Source: Alternaria dauci (taxonomy: Eukaryota; Ascomycota; Dothideomycetes; Pleosporales; Pleosporaceae). Taken from it: 64,000 bases of DNA. The stretch lies in contig NC_091272.1 in assembly GCF_042100115.1 (NCBI RefSeq), positions 3,286,001 through 3,350,000 on the forward strand, read 5' to 3'. Positions 11,067-20,243 of this stretch are shown here, piece by piece. Numbering within the stretch: position 1 is the stretch's first letter; every line of letters begins with the position of its first letter. The notes under the pieces are model-generated. The model was not told where the DNA came from. It did not search any database and saw only the letters and a list, made by a program, of their open reading frames with translations. The translations under genes were made by a program, and so were the position numbers.

Positions 11067-12167
11067 CTAGAAAGCCCGAGGTCTCTTTTGTGTGGAATGA
11101 CTCGGACCCGGTGACACACTCGGTCTTTTACGCTGATTAAGACCATCTTCCTCAGGCTCTTCTTCGGTTACGTGTTGTCCGCAGAAATTACAGCCAGGAT
11201 CATCAACATCTGCGCTACAACAATCCCACGTTATCGACCCGTCTCCTTGTCGTGTCCTGCGTCCCGGGTGAGAAATGCAGGGCGCATTCACGTCCACGAA
11301 TAGCTCGTGGCATACCATGCAGGTTTTTGTGGTATGTGCAGATACCTTGTTGATACTAGTTGATTGTGGAGTAACTTTGGTCGACAGCCTTGGAGTTTGA
11401 CTGAAATTAGATCGGTGGCTAGGGGCTGTCCTTATTGGCGTCCGTAGAGTGGGCAGATGTGATATAGTTTGGGAACAGGCTTCAGGAAGATGCCGCTCGC
11501 CATCCGAATCGGAGGCCGATCGGCCATGTATCTCGCGCTTCACTCGTGGTGTGGATGAAGAGCTATAAGATTCTTGTGGGGCTCGACCTCTGCTTCGTCC
11601 ACGAGGTTGTGTGAGATGCTTGCTGTGACTCTGAGTCGGATGTGCAGACCTAGCTAGCTTCATCTTAGCGGCTTTGTAAACGTCGTCGCTATCTTCATCA
11701 TCTTGCGTCTCGATTTCAGGCGGTTGCGATCGCATCCCATGCTGGCTGATTATGCTTTGTGCGGTTGTTGAGTGAGGCGCAAGTCCACGCACGAGGGCAC
11801 CGGAAAAGGCCGGGGATATCTGACAGAGTTCGAGAAGCACTTTCTGCAGCGCACGTGGACTGGCTGTGTCGATGATCTGTTTAATATGCTCAGGGTTGAT
11901 GGTACGCGCCGTTTGTGGCGCAACAAGGTTCCGCGCGGAAGCCACCGGCCGGCTCGCTTCAATCTTAACATTTGGCATACCATAAGGGCGTGGCTCGCGC
12001 GTGAAATATAGTTGAGCTTGTCTCTGAGGCGGTCTTGGCTGTGCCCGCATTTGTGGCCGTCGTCGAGGTTCCGGCTCTGGTTCTGGGGAAGAAAGAGTAA
12101 GGTCGATTGTCTGACAGCCATTGCTATTGAGAGAATCCCAATCAGGGTGTGTTTGCGAAGGCGCCAT
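11067..12167 (-). CDS. Unknown fungal protein with SUMO-interaction-like motif and Cys/His-rich C-terminus
   Basis: A single exon encodes 366 aa from MAPSQTHPDWD; the frame is open 73 codons further upstream without protein-like sequence. Near the N-terminus TIDLTLSSPEPEPEP looks like a SUMO-interaction motif (I-D-L-T followed by Ser and acidic residues). Residues from about 90 to 150 form a helical block (INPEHIKQIIDTASPRAL). The middle is Ser/Arg-rich (PRGRSRGRAP). The C-terminus has a putative zinc site with the order CMVCHELF, CISHPG, WDCC, CNFCGQH, then a basic QRKRP segment. Together these suggest a nuclear, perhaps ubiquitin- or SUMO-linked protein. I do not recognise the family. The gene is divergent from the pectin methylesterase. 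Confidence 0.62.
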   Translation of the reverse strand: MAPSQTHPDWDSLNSNGCQTIDLTLSSPEPEPEPRRRPQMRAQPRPPQRQAQLYFTREPRPYGMPNVKIEASRPVASARNLVAPQTARTINPEHIKQIIDTASPRALQKVLLELCQISPAFSGALVRGLAPHSTTAQSIISQHGMRSQPPEIETQDDEDSDDVYKAAKMKLARSAHPTQSHSKHLTQPRGRSRGRAPQESYSSSSTPRVKREIHGRSASDSDGERHLPEACSQTISHLPTLRTPIRTAPSHRSNFSQTPRLSTKVTPQSTSINKVSAHTTKTCMVCHELFVDVNAPCISHPGRRTRQGDGSITWDCCSADVDDPGCNFCGQHVTEEEPEEDGLNQRKRPSVSPGPSHSTQKRPRAF

Positions 12168-12894
12168 TGTAAGGATAGCGATGGCAGCAAGCCGAACACC
12201 AACGCAATACAACGCGAATAGTTGATGCCGGTGCTGCTGGGTGTCGGAAAACAGCCCTAGCGTCGTACAACAGATAGAAGCTGGACCTCGTTCTAAAGTG
12301 TCGATCTTAGCGCAACACCAAGTCACGTGAACTATGCACGGACTTTGATTACATCCGATCGCTGCTGTACCCCATGAACTTCGCATCCCACATCACAATT
12401 CCGTACATCGGCCTATGATTACACAGGCGCATCCGCCGGTCCAACAACGCGTCAGCTATAGCAGCTCCAGGGATGCGATGCCTACAAGTGGCGTTACTGC
12501 GGGGATCAATTCTCCACCCTTCATCAAGCCTCTGTAACACGCTACAATCAATCAAAATCACTGCACGGACAACGACTAGTTTTCCACCAACCAGGTGCCT
12601 GTGCCCACAGCCGTTCCGTGACTCGACAGCCCACGTCTGGGGTGCAGACGAAGTAAACTGTCCGATGGCTGGCTTTGCTTGTTTCGACAAGCATGGTAGC
12701 GGGAAAACAACGACGACGTAGCCCCGGTGGGCGGTTGTTTCGAAGTCTTGGTCAAACTTTGAGGGTCCGCCAATATAATTTGCATACCCGGCATTCCGAG
12801 GCTGCTGCATGTATAAATCCAGCTTGTCTTCAGGCTTAATTTGACATTCATTCACTGACATTTCTTCCTTACTACTTCTTGTTACTTCTTCACA
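12168..12894. other. Divergent promoter region, 0.73 kb
   Basis: The region separates the Cys/His-rich protein gene (-) from the pectin methylesterase (+). Apart from the TATA box at 12812-12817 nothing distinct is seen. Confidence 0.45.
12812..12817 (+). promoter_or_regulatory. TATA box of pectin methylesterase
   Basis: TATAAA lies 78 bp before the ATG at 12895 and is followed by a pyrimidine-rich leader (CTTCTTGTTACTTCTTC), the usual arrangement for a strongly inducible fungal gene. Confidence 0.5.
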
Positions 12895-13905
12895 ATGCTT
12901 GCATCCCTCGCTTTCGTTCTTTCGCTCGCAGCGTCTGCTGTCGCAGCTCCAACGACACTGGTGCCACGCGCTGGGCGCACATCTGCGCCTGCAGGATGCT
13001 TGGCTGTCGGCGGCCGTGGAAAATACAAGACTGTTCAATCAGCCGTTGATGCACTCAGCGCTTCCGGCACGGCTGCGCAATGCATCTACATTGCCAAAGG
13101 CACCTACAAGGAGCAAGTCTACATCAAGCCGTTGAAGTCAGCCCTGACCATCTACGGCGAGACTACAGACACGAGCAGCTACAGCGGCAACACCGTGACC
13201 ATCACTCAAGGCAAGAGTCAGGACGATACTCCTAACAATGACGAAACTGCCACTCTCCGCGCATGGACTCCAAACCTGAAGGTTTACAACATCAACCTCG
13301 TCAATACCCGTGGACAGGGATCCCAAGCCCTCGCACTCAGCGCCAATGCTGACAAGCAAGGCTACTATGGGTGCCAATTCAAGGGCTTCCAAGACACCAT
13401 CCTTGCCCAGGTTGGTAAACAGGTCTACGCCAAGTCCTACATCGAGGGTGCTACCGATTTCATCTTTGGTCAAAAGGCCGTTGCATGGTTCGAAAAAGTC
13501 TCTATCGGCGTTCTCACAGCATCGCAGGGCTACGTTACCGCAAACGGCCGCGAATCAGAGAGCAATCCCTCATACTACGTCATCAACAACTCGAAGATCG
13601 CCGCTGCTCCTGGTAACACGGTCAAGGCGGGTGCCTACTTTCTCGGTCGCCCTTGGAGAAACTACTCTCGTGTCGTTGTCCAGAACACTAGCATGACAAA
13701 CGTCATAAACGCCGCGGGCTGGAGGGCTTGGAACACCGGCGACCCCAGAACCGACAAGGTCACATATGGCGAGTATGCGAACACTGGTGATGGATCCAAG
13801 GGAACCAGAGCTTCCTTCTCGAAGAAGCTCTCGGCTGCTGTCAGCATTTCTACCGTTTTGGGTAGCGATAACAAGAACTGGGTTGACGCAGCCTACATGT
13901 CTTAG
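12895..13905 (+). CDS. Pectin methylesterase (carbohydrate esterase family 8)
   Basis: An intronless gene of 336 aa. The signal peptide MLASLAFVLSLAASAVAAP precedes the beta-helix start GKYKTVQSAVDALSASG. Family landmarks are all present: YIKPLKSALTIYGETTDT, the first catalytic Asp in GFQDTIL, the second Asp in GATDFIFGQKAVAWFE, and the substrate Arg in FLGRPWRNYSR. It removes methyl esters from homogalacturonan outside the cell, making it accessible to the pectate lyase and GH28 enzyme encoded elsewhere in the window. Length and motifs are normal for a fungal CE8 enzyme. Confidence 0.94.
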   Translation: MLASLAFVLSLAASAVAAPTTLVPRAGRTSAPAGCLAVGGRGKYKTVQSAVDALSASGTAAQCIYIAKGTYKEQVYIKPLKSALTIYGETTDTSSYSGNTVTITQGKSQDDTPNNDETATLRAWTPNLKVYNINLVNTRGQGSQALALSANADKQGYYGCQFKGFQDTILAQVGKQVYAKSYIEGATDFIFGQKAVAWFEKVSIGVLTASQGYVTANGRESESNPSYYVINNSKIAAAPGNTVKAGAYFLGRPWRNYSRVVVQNTSMTNVINAAGWRAWNTGDPRTDKVTYGEYANTGDGSKGTRASFSKKLSAAVSISTVLGSDNKNWVDAAYMS

Positions 13906-14267
13906 ATTGAACAGGCACACAGTTGTAGCTAGAACGTGAAGGGCGTCTTCTTGTATATATCTTACTGGCACTGGGTGTGGCTACTCTTCATCAACGGTCC
14001 ATCTTGATACATTCTGCTTTCCAAATCCATTGAAAGTTCTTTGAAGGCTTGCGCGCATCATCTCTTACAACAAACCTCGACCAATGGTGTTTGGCGATTG
14101 GGGCAGGCCCAGCTGATGTAAGCAGGGCTAGACGCGGCTACCGGCCTAACCCAACACACTAGTGGGTCACCGGGTCGGGTCTCGGTACGATTTTGCTCTT
14201 CTTTGCTAGGACATTCCATCTTCCCTTTCGACTATTGCAATCACAAATATATCGCCTCCAACAAAAG
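13906..14267. other. Intergenic 362 bp; DMT transporter promoter
   Basis: This separates two genes on the same strand. No distinct element is recognised. Confidence 0.35.
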
Positions 14268-15606
14268 ATGTCATATGGAACAGTAGATCCGCCGCCGGCG
14301 GCAGGACGATCAAGTGTAAATTTCTTACCACGCTTGCAGCCTGCAGCTTCAGACACTGCGCAAGATGCAGAAGAAGCACATCAGCCAGCTCTGTGGAGGA
14401 GGGTAGCGGCAAGCTTAAGGGCATTCTATGATCGCAACTTTGGGCTTCTGCTCGTATTCTTGGCTCAGACTTGTGGATCTATCGTATGTTCCATCATTGC
14501 CAGTCATTTGAAGCTGCTACTGACAGTCACCTAGATGAATATAGCCGCTAAACTTTTGGCTAATGACCCTTCGATCAAGTTCCATGCCCTGCAAATTATT
14601 TTCATCCGCATGTTGTCTACGACGATTATATGCTCGATTTACTCGTGGTATCATGCTGTCCCTGACTTCCCTTTTGGTCAGAAAGGGATCAAGGGATTGC
14701 TTGTGTTGAGAGGTACTGCGGGTTTTGTGGGTCTCTTCGGATTATACTGTAAGCACTGCTTCTTCTCCACTCTTTTCGCATGAATTGCTGGTGCCACAGG
14801 AAGGGAGGAGAATACTCCGTCATAAATCGAACATGAGGAAGTTCTAATACGCGATCATAGACTCTCTTTCCTGGCTCGAAATCTCGGACGCAACAGTCAT
14901 AACCTTTCTGATTCCAACCATGACGGCAATCGTATGTTTCATTTGGCTGCGTGAGCCATTTACCTGGAAAGAAGCGCTTTGCAGTTTCATCGCTTTCTGC
15001 GGCGTGCTTTTCGTTGCGAGACCAACATGGCTGTTTCCCTCCTCGCACTTGAACCCAGTAGTCAATGACTCGGACGGGAAAGCACCAATGCCATCGATAA
15101 CGCCCGAACAACGGACTGTGGCAATTCTTATGGCTATTCTAGGTACCTTTGGGGCAAGTACTGCGTATGCCACGATTCGTGTGATTGGCAAACGCGCACA
15201 TTCACTAATCTCGGTCAACTACTTTTCCCTCATCGCAACAATCGCCTCTTTTGTGCTCATCCTGGCTCATCCTTCGCTGCACTTCGTCATGCCCAGGACG
15301 CTCGGCCAATGGGGCCTGATTGCGATCATCGGACTTTTTGGATTTTTACTGCAGTTTTTGCTGACGGAAGGTCTGCAGAGGGAGAAGGGTGGAAGGGCAA
15401 CGAATCTGACCTACCTACAACTTGTTTTTGCGCTGGTAGTCGAAAAGGTGATCTGGGGGACTACGCCGCCAGTGGAGAGCTTAGTAGGGGCGGTGCTTAT
15501 TATCGGAGCGGCAATTGCGGTCAGTCTGCAAAAGGCCGGTGGAAAGGGCAAGAAGGTTGAGGCTGTCAACGATGAGGAGAGGAGGCTATTGCAGGAAGAC
15601 AATTAA
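14268..15606 (+). CDS. DMT-superfamily (EamA) transporter, SLC35G-like
   Basis: Three exons, 14268-14483, 14535-14748 and 14861-15606, encode 391 aa. A soluble N-terminus (MSYGTVDPPPAAG) is followed by about ten hydrophobic helices arranged as two EamA repeats. The first contains FLIPTMTAIVCFIWLREPFTWKE-type sequence ending the repeat, and the second NLTYLQLVFALVVEKVIWG, with a Lys-rich tail (GKGKKVEAVNDEERRLL). The family includes nucleotide-sugar and small-metabolite carriers; the substrate is unknown. I use the ATG at 14268; an in-frame ATG 25 codons upstream (14193) is possible. Intron 2 is 112 bp, longer than most here. Confidence 0.85.
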
Positions 15607-16054
15607 ATGAGAGATGGCTACATAGTATTATGATGAGGGAGTGCATGCCTGTGCGCATGGTCCCTCAATGTAGATCTTGATATGCGTTTCATAAACGCAC
15701 ATCCTTTCTCCCAATGTTGTGTTGCCCGGACTGTTCTGCCACCCGCCTTCCTTCCCTCCTTTGCTCCATTGACTAGTAGCGAAACGTTAGGGCGCATTTG
15801 GCGTCGCGTGATATCGTGTTCGTGTTTGTACGAAGATCACGCCTAGGCGGCACCCGCATAAGGGGTGTGTTGCGTGGCAGTCCATGGGATCTCGTGAGGC
15901 ATTTCTCTACTGGAGACCACATCGCCAGGAGAAGGGAGGCTCTGCGGAATCTCGATGAACGTCGCCGCATCATCTATGTTGTGCATCTCATATGATTTTA
16001 CTTATAGGCCCACGACCTGTGATGGCCGCATGTGCTTTGTCCGTAGTGATTGTT
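15607..16054. other. Intergenic 448 bp between convergent genes
   Basis: This is the 3' flank of the DMT transporter and the PTH11-like gene. Nothing coding is seen. Confidence 0.35.
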
Positions 16055-17364
16055 TCACACATCGTCCCTCTCTTCTCTTGAATTGGTGTCGCTGTAAGCT
16101 CTCCTCGCAGGGCTGATGATATGCTCCTCACTCTCATTCATCGTCGTGTCCGTGTTAGTGATCTCATGGACACTTCTTTTTTTACCCTTCCTCTCAACAT
16201 GCGACAACCGAAGACTATCCGGGAGGCCATCGCCAGAACTATTTTGTGATGGCTTGCCGGATGAGACAGCCCTCTTGGCTCGACTAAAGAAGGGTTTGAG
16301 AATGGGTGCATTGACGGCTATGATCCCAACGAACTAGAAGGATAAATTAGCAGAGCTCAAGCAGTGGTATCCAGGGGTGGGTAAATCATACTGTCTCGCG
16401 GATCGACCATATGGTGCCAACATTGATTTGGGAAACGTCTTGAAGACACAGAACGCAACGGAGCAGTGTCGCAGTCATGATGAAAATTCCCGTGCAGAGC
16501 CAGGAAAAATATAGCAGCTTCCTTCTCAAGGGTAGTCGGACGGACCATAGTAATGGCAGTGGGATGTAAAGAATCATGAGGTCGGTACTGCAGGTTGTTG
16601 AGTACAATGTCGACAAAATGGGCAAGGTCAGTAAACACTCACGTTATGTTTGTAACTACCAGAGCTAGGTACTTAGAAATATTGAGCGCGCAGTCGTCAC
16701 CCGGATATGGATAGACTTGCCATAGCCGATAGACTGGATGACAATGAGTGAGGAATGCGATGATGGTGGCGATGTATGCTGCAATGCAGACAGCCCCAGT
16801 GATCTTGACGAGGTTCCTCTGCTGGAGATTAAGGCTGTTCCAGTTAGCACGAAGCTATAAAGGGACAGCAAAGGGTTCATACGTGAGCCTCCTGTAGAAG
16901 AATAGCATACAAGCTTTCACTGCGACACCAACCTGTTAGCACATCTATTTGGACTGCAGATAGTCGGTCAATATTGTAGTACGTACAACACCAAATTAGC
17001 GTGGTGTAACTAGAAGATGAGTGTACGAAGTCAGTGCATGTCTCACGTGCAGTTCGTACAGGGACATTTCTTACAGTATCCACCCAGCAAGAAGACACTT
17101 GCTACCCACAACGATACGTTGAGTTTGCTCAGGCGTAAGTTCTAATGCAATCTCGTTACTCATTCCTGTAATGGAACCGTATCTACCGATGAGCTCTAGC
17201 ATGACGAGCTCGGCGGTAAAGAAGAAGGCACATAGTATGGTAAAGTAATCGTCTCCTTCCCAATTCAAACCGACCTGGAAACATCGTGCTGTGATTCGGG
17301 AGAATATTATGACCATACCGACTGCATATTCCGTCCATGCTTCAGTCGTGAAAGGGTTGTACAT
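16055..17364 (-). CDS. PTH11-like integral membrane protein (fungal rhodopsin-domain family)
   Basis: Six exons, 17364-17075, 17009-16987, 16919-16883, 16834-16643, 16587-16392 and 16333-16055, encode 338 aa. Exons 2 and 3 are only 23 and 37 bp. The spliced product shows the family pattern: YNPFTTEAWTEYAVG, FSRITARCF, NWEGDDYF, KCLLAGWILYTTLIWCLKA, FYRRLTLNLQQRNLVKITG, HCHPVYRLWQVYPYPGDDC, DLMILYIPLPLLW, LLRCVLCLQDV and TIWSIRETFVGIIAVNAP. Seven membrane helices and a polar Ser-rich tail are expected. Some relatives, such as Magnaporthe Pth11, act as surface-sensing receptors, while most are uncharacterised; no CFEM domain is present. I start at the ATG at 17364, since family members begin a few residues before the NPxTEAWxEY segment. 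Intron 1 is an introner-like element. Confidence 0.86.
17010..17074 (-). repeat. Introner-like intron D (65 bp), PTH11-like gene intron 1
   Basis: A phase-2 intron that starts GTAAGAAATGTCCCTGTAC and contains CACGTGAGACATGCACTGAC. Outer arms GTACGAA and TTCGTAC and inner arms TGCACGT and ACATGCA can pair into a nearly continuous hairpin around a GAG loop. It is the best-folding copy in the window. Confidence 0.8.
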
Positions 17365-18316
17365 GTTGCTAGGCTGAACATGAACAATCAATGGTCCCGA
17401 TCGAACCCATCAGGGCAACAAGGCCCTTAACAACGAGTGTCGGCGCAAAAAGTGAAAATTGGAAAAGAACGAAAGGTATGCGATACACGAAGGAGATCGA
17501 GGATTTCAATCAAATCAAGACGGATCCGTGAGGGTGTAAAGTGATTGGTATGGGTGTCAGCCCGCAGTAAGTTCCCGCATTTGCATCGGACATGTTGGTC
17601 GCTTCCGTATGCTTCCCAACCCTAAAATATGATCGTGAGCAGACTTGCAGAAACGTCATGCAGATCAGACGGCCGGATAACTATGATGACGTGGAGGCCA
17701 TTGGTTTACAATGTGCTTTTTGTCTTTGTCTGATCTTACGGGGCCGACATGGCAGTCAGCTCGACCCAAGCTCGGATTAGCGTCTGGTGAAATTATAGCC
17801 CCCAACCGTACATGATCGTTCATGCTTTAGCGGCGGGCAAGCAAGCGCATGGGGAGTGGTCGCAACTGCTGATCTCGGCCGTGTCCGTATCTGCGGGATG
17901 TCCAGGTGACAGTGCCGAAGCGCGCACACCTGCAGATGCCACCTCAGCGATAGGCCCGTGAGACCTTTGGGCTTGAAAAGGAATTTGTTGCCACAGAAGT
18001 ATCAATCTAGATCCGGGGGCATGTCGCTTGGCAAAGGTGCGGGCGAACGACAGGGAGTGACAGATCTAGCGCGAGGCCCGGCTCTTCTGGAGACGCCCCA
18101 CCGATCCGCTTAGATGCTTGTGAACCCACTCTAGACCATTGCTACTATCCCGCGCCGTCTGAAGCATGCTGTGGAATGTGAGCAATATAACTCACCTGAC
18201 GCTGCCTCTCTATAGGCTTTTGTTTTCTTTCGCTTCCCTTGGCAGAGAGAGTAGATACCACGAGTTCGATCGATACTGTTCTACGCTGTCAGATATAGCC
18301 ACGGTGATTTCTCAGA
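17365..18316. other. Divergent intergenic region, 0.95 kb
   Basis: This lies between the PTH11-like gene (-) and the aldoxime dehydratase (+) and probably holds both promoters. No gene or clear regulatory motif is seen. Confidence 0.35.
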
Positions 18317-19405
18317 ATGCTCGAATGCGCGATCCCAGAGCACCTGCGCAAGGAAAGAACATGTCCGGCTAGCACACCGTCCAACTATGTTCCGCCTTTC
18401 CCTGGGTATTGCTCCAGGTTTTCCACCAAGATGGACGACCTCGTTATCGCAGTGATGGGGGCACAGTATATCTCTCTCGCTGGGAACGACGGCACGGCTA
18501 TTTCTAAGCTGCAAGATTTTGTCAATAAAGCCCCGGAGTCAAAGCGACCGTCGTTCTGGGAAGTAGCTTCTGTTGTCGACAAGAAAGAGGCCTACAACAT
18601 TGCTATTATTGCATACTGGCGCAGCACAGACCTACACAAGGACTGGCAGCAAGAATCTGGTTTCGATTCCTGGTGGCAGAGTCCAGACAGGGAACAAGAT
18701 GGACATGGCTGGTTTCAAGAAGTCTTGCGTCCAACAACCGATCGCTTTGAGACGGTGTTCTCGAATCCAGAGAATCCAGAAGGGGCCGCCAACATGCAGG
18801 AGAAGATCTCGGGCGAGATAGAAGAACACGCATACTGGGGTAGCATGCGCGACCGGCTGGCAGCTGCTCAAGACAATGGACTTGATGGCAACAGATTGAG
18901 TTCTGGCAACGGTAGTGCCAATAGCTCGCCTGGTAAGGACAAGGTTTCAAAGCGCGTTCGTGTGCCCGGCAAACGCAACCTGTGCGTAATTCGATCGGGA
19001 CAGGATTGGTCCGACACGCTACCCGAAGAGCGCAAACTCTATCTCGATACCATGCATCCCGTACTCATGGAGGGTATGAGATTTCTACGCGATCAAGGTC
19101 GCGAGGTTGGGTGCTATGCGATGAACTTGTGGGACGTTGTCAACTCGAGGTCGTTCGAAGCAGACCGCGAGAGGACGTTTGGTCTCGGTTATTTTGACGA
19201 CCTGGCATCTCTCGAGTACTGGAGCAAAAGCCACCAGACGCATATTAATATTTTTGGAGGCTTCTTGATGTACGCAAAGAAGCTCAACAATGTGTTATCG
19301 CTCCGGTTGTTCCACGAGGTGTACGTGCTAGAGCCGGACCAGCAAATCTTCGAGTATATTGGATGTCATGCTGAGACGGGTATGGCGAGTGCACCTCAAG
19401 CGTAG
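18317..19405 (+). CDS. Phenylacetaldoxime dehydratase family haem protein
   Basis: An intronless gene of 362 aa. The N-terminus MLECAIPEHLRKERTCP...YVPPFPGYCSRF matches the family start, and WWQSPDREQDGHGWFQEVL, YWGSMRDRL, GLGYFDDLASLEYWSKSHQTH and LRLFHEVYVLE match its conserved blocks. Aldoxime dehydratases remove water from aldoximes to give nitriles using an unusual haem that binds substrate directly. The His in SHQTH (about 305) would be the proximal haem ligand and the His in LFHEV (about 330) the distal acid-base residue, by analogy with OxdA. No nitrilase or nitrile hydratase is encoded nearby, so the pathway partner must lie elsewhere. Family members are known in plant-associated fungi and bacteria. 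Confidence 0.9.
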   Translation: MLECAIPEHLRKERTCPASTPSNYVPPFPGYCSRFSTKMDDLVIAVMGAQYISLAGNDGTAISKLQDFVNKAPESKRPSFWEVASVVDKKEAYNIAIIAYWRSTDLHKDWQQESGFDSWWQSPDREQDGHGWFQEVLRPTTDRFETVFSNPENPEGAANMQEKISGEIEEHAYWGSMRDRLAAAQDNGLDGNRLSSGNGSANSSPGKDKVSKRVRVPGKRNLCVIRSGQDWSDTLPEERKLYLDTMHPVLMEGMRFLRDQGREVGCYAMNLWDVVNSRSFEADRERTFGLGYFDDLASLEYWSKSHQTHINIFGGFLMYAKKLNNVLSLRLFHEVYVLEPDQQIFEYIGCHAETGMASAPQA

Positions 19406-20243
19406 ATCCGATAGATGAGTTTGCAGCAAATGTATGCCTGGAAGATTGATGTCTATAGTCAGCTTGGAGTGAGACCATAGTTTCGGTTAGCTGCAAGAGC
19501 AACCAGTCCAATGGGATGGGTGATACGGGGGTTATGCGTGTTGATGCCGCGCACTACCATGTGCAGTCGAGCGGGATGAAAGAGTTGCAAAGGGCTGTGC
19601 TCCACAAGGGCCCATCAAGACAGGTGGAGGTGGAGTCTTGGCGGTGCTGCCTTATCGCCTTATCGGGCCTCGGCTCAGAGACGCGACTTGGTACGCGTCA
19701 GGTATCGTCGAGGGCTGTCATTCCAAGGCGATTCACGACCACTTCCCATCAACATGTTGGCGTCTACCGAAAAGCAAAGGGCGCCCCCTGAAGTGTGGCG
19801 AGATGCAGGTGCAGGGCGCCATGAAGTGGTGACGCGAGAGATCACGCGAGTGGTAATGTACCCCGCGAAACATGATAAGCGGCACGGAGCTTACGCGGGG
19901 ATATGGCGACGCCATCACTCCCTGAAGGTTGCCTGAGCGTTCCGTCTCCTCTGGCAGCCCTATCTCTCTATCTTGAACCCGTTTCTGGTAGCACCCTGCT
20001 CTTGCCCTGAGTGCGACGCTGTCCCCTCTGTGAAAGTCGTCCGGCTGTTGATGTAGCCACTGTCCCTTTACTTAGGCTAGCCCCGGGGAGCTGTTGGTGC
20101 CTTGGACAAGAGACCTCGATTGATACAACGGTATGTACCACTTGATGTTGCATGAACCGTTGGCACTGACAAGACACAGAGCCAAGCCCCTCGGCCTATT
20201 CTTTTGACTTCATCTCCATCCAGACTACTCCCCAGCCTCGAAT
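19406..20243. other. Intergenic 0.84 kb
   Basis: This lies between two plus-strand genes. Short open frames here lack protein-like composition. No repeat was found. Confidence 0.35.

Noticed and set aside
12349..13038. Minus-strand open frame of 229 codons across the pectin methylesterase start
   Set aside because: It overlaps a clearly functional gene and its promoter, and its product shows no domain or sensible composition.
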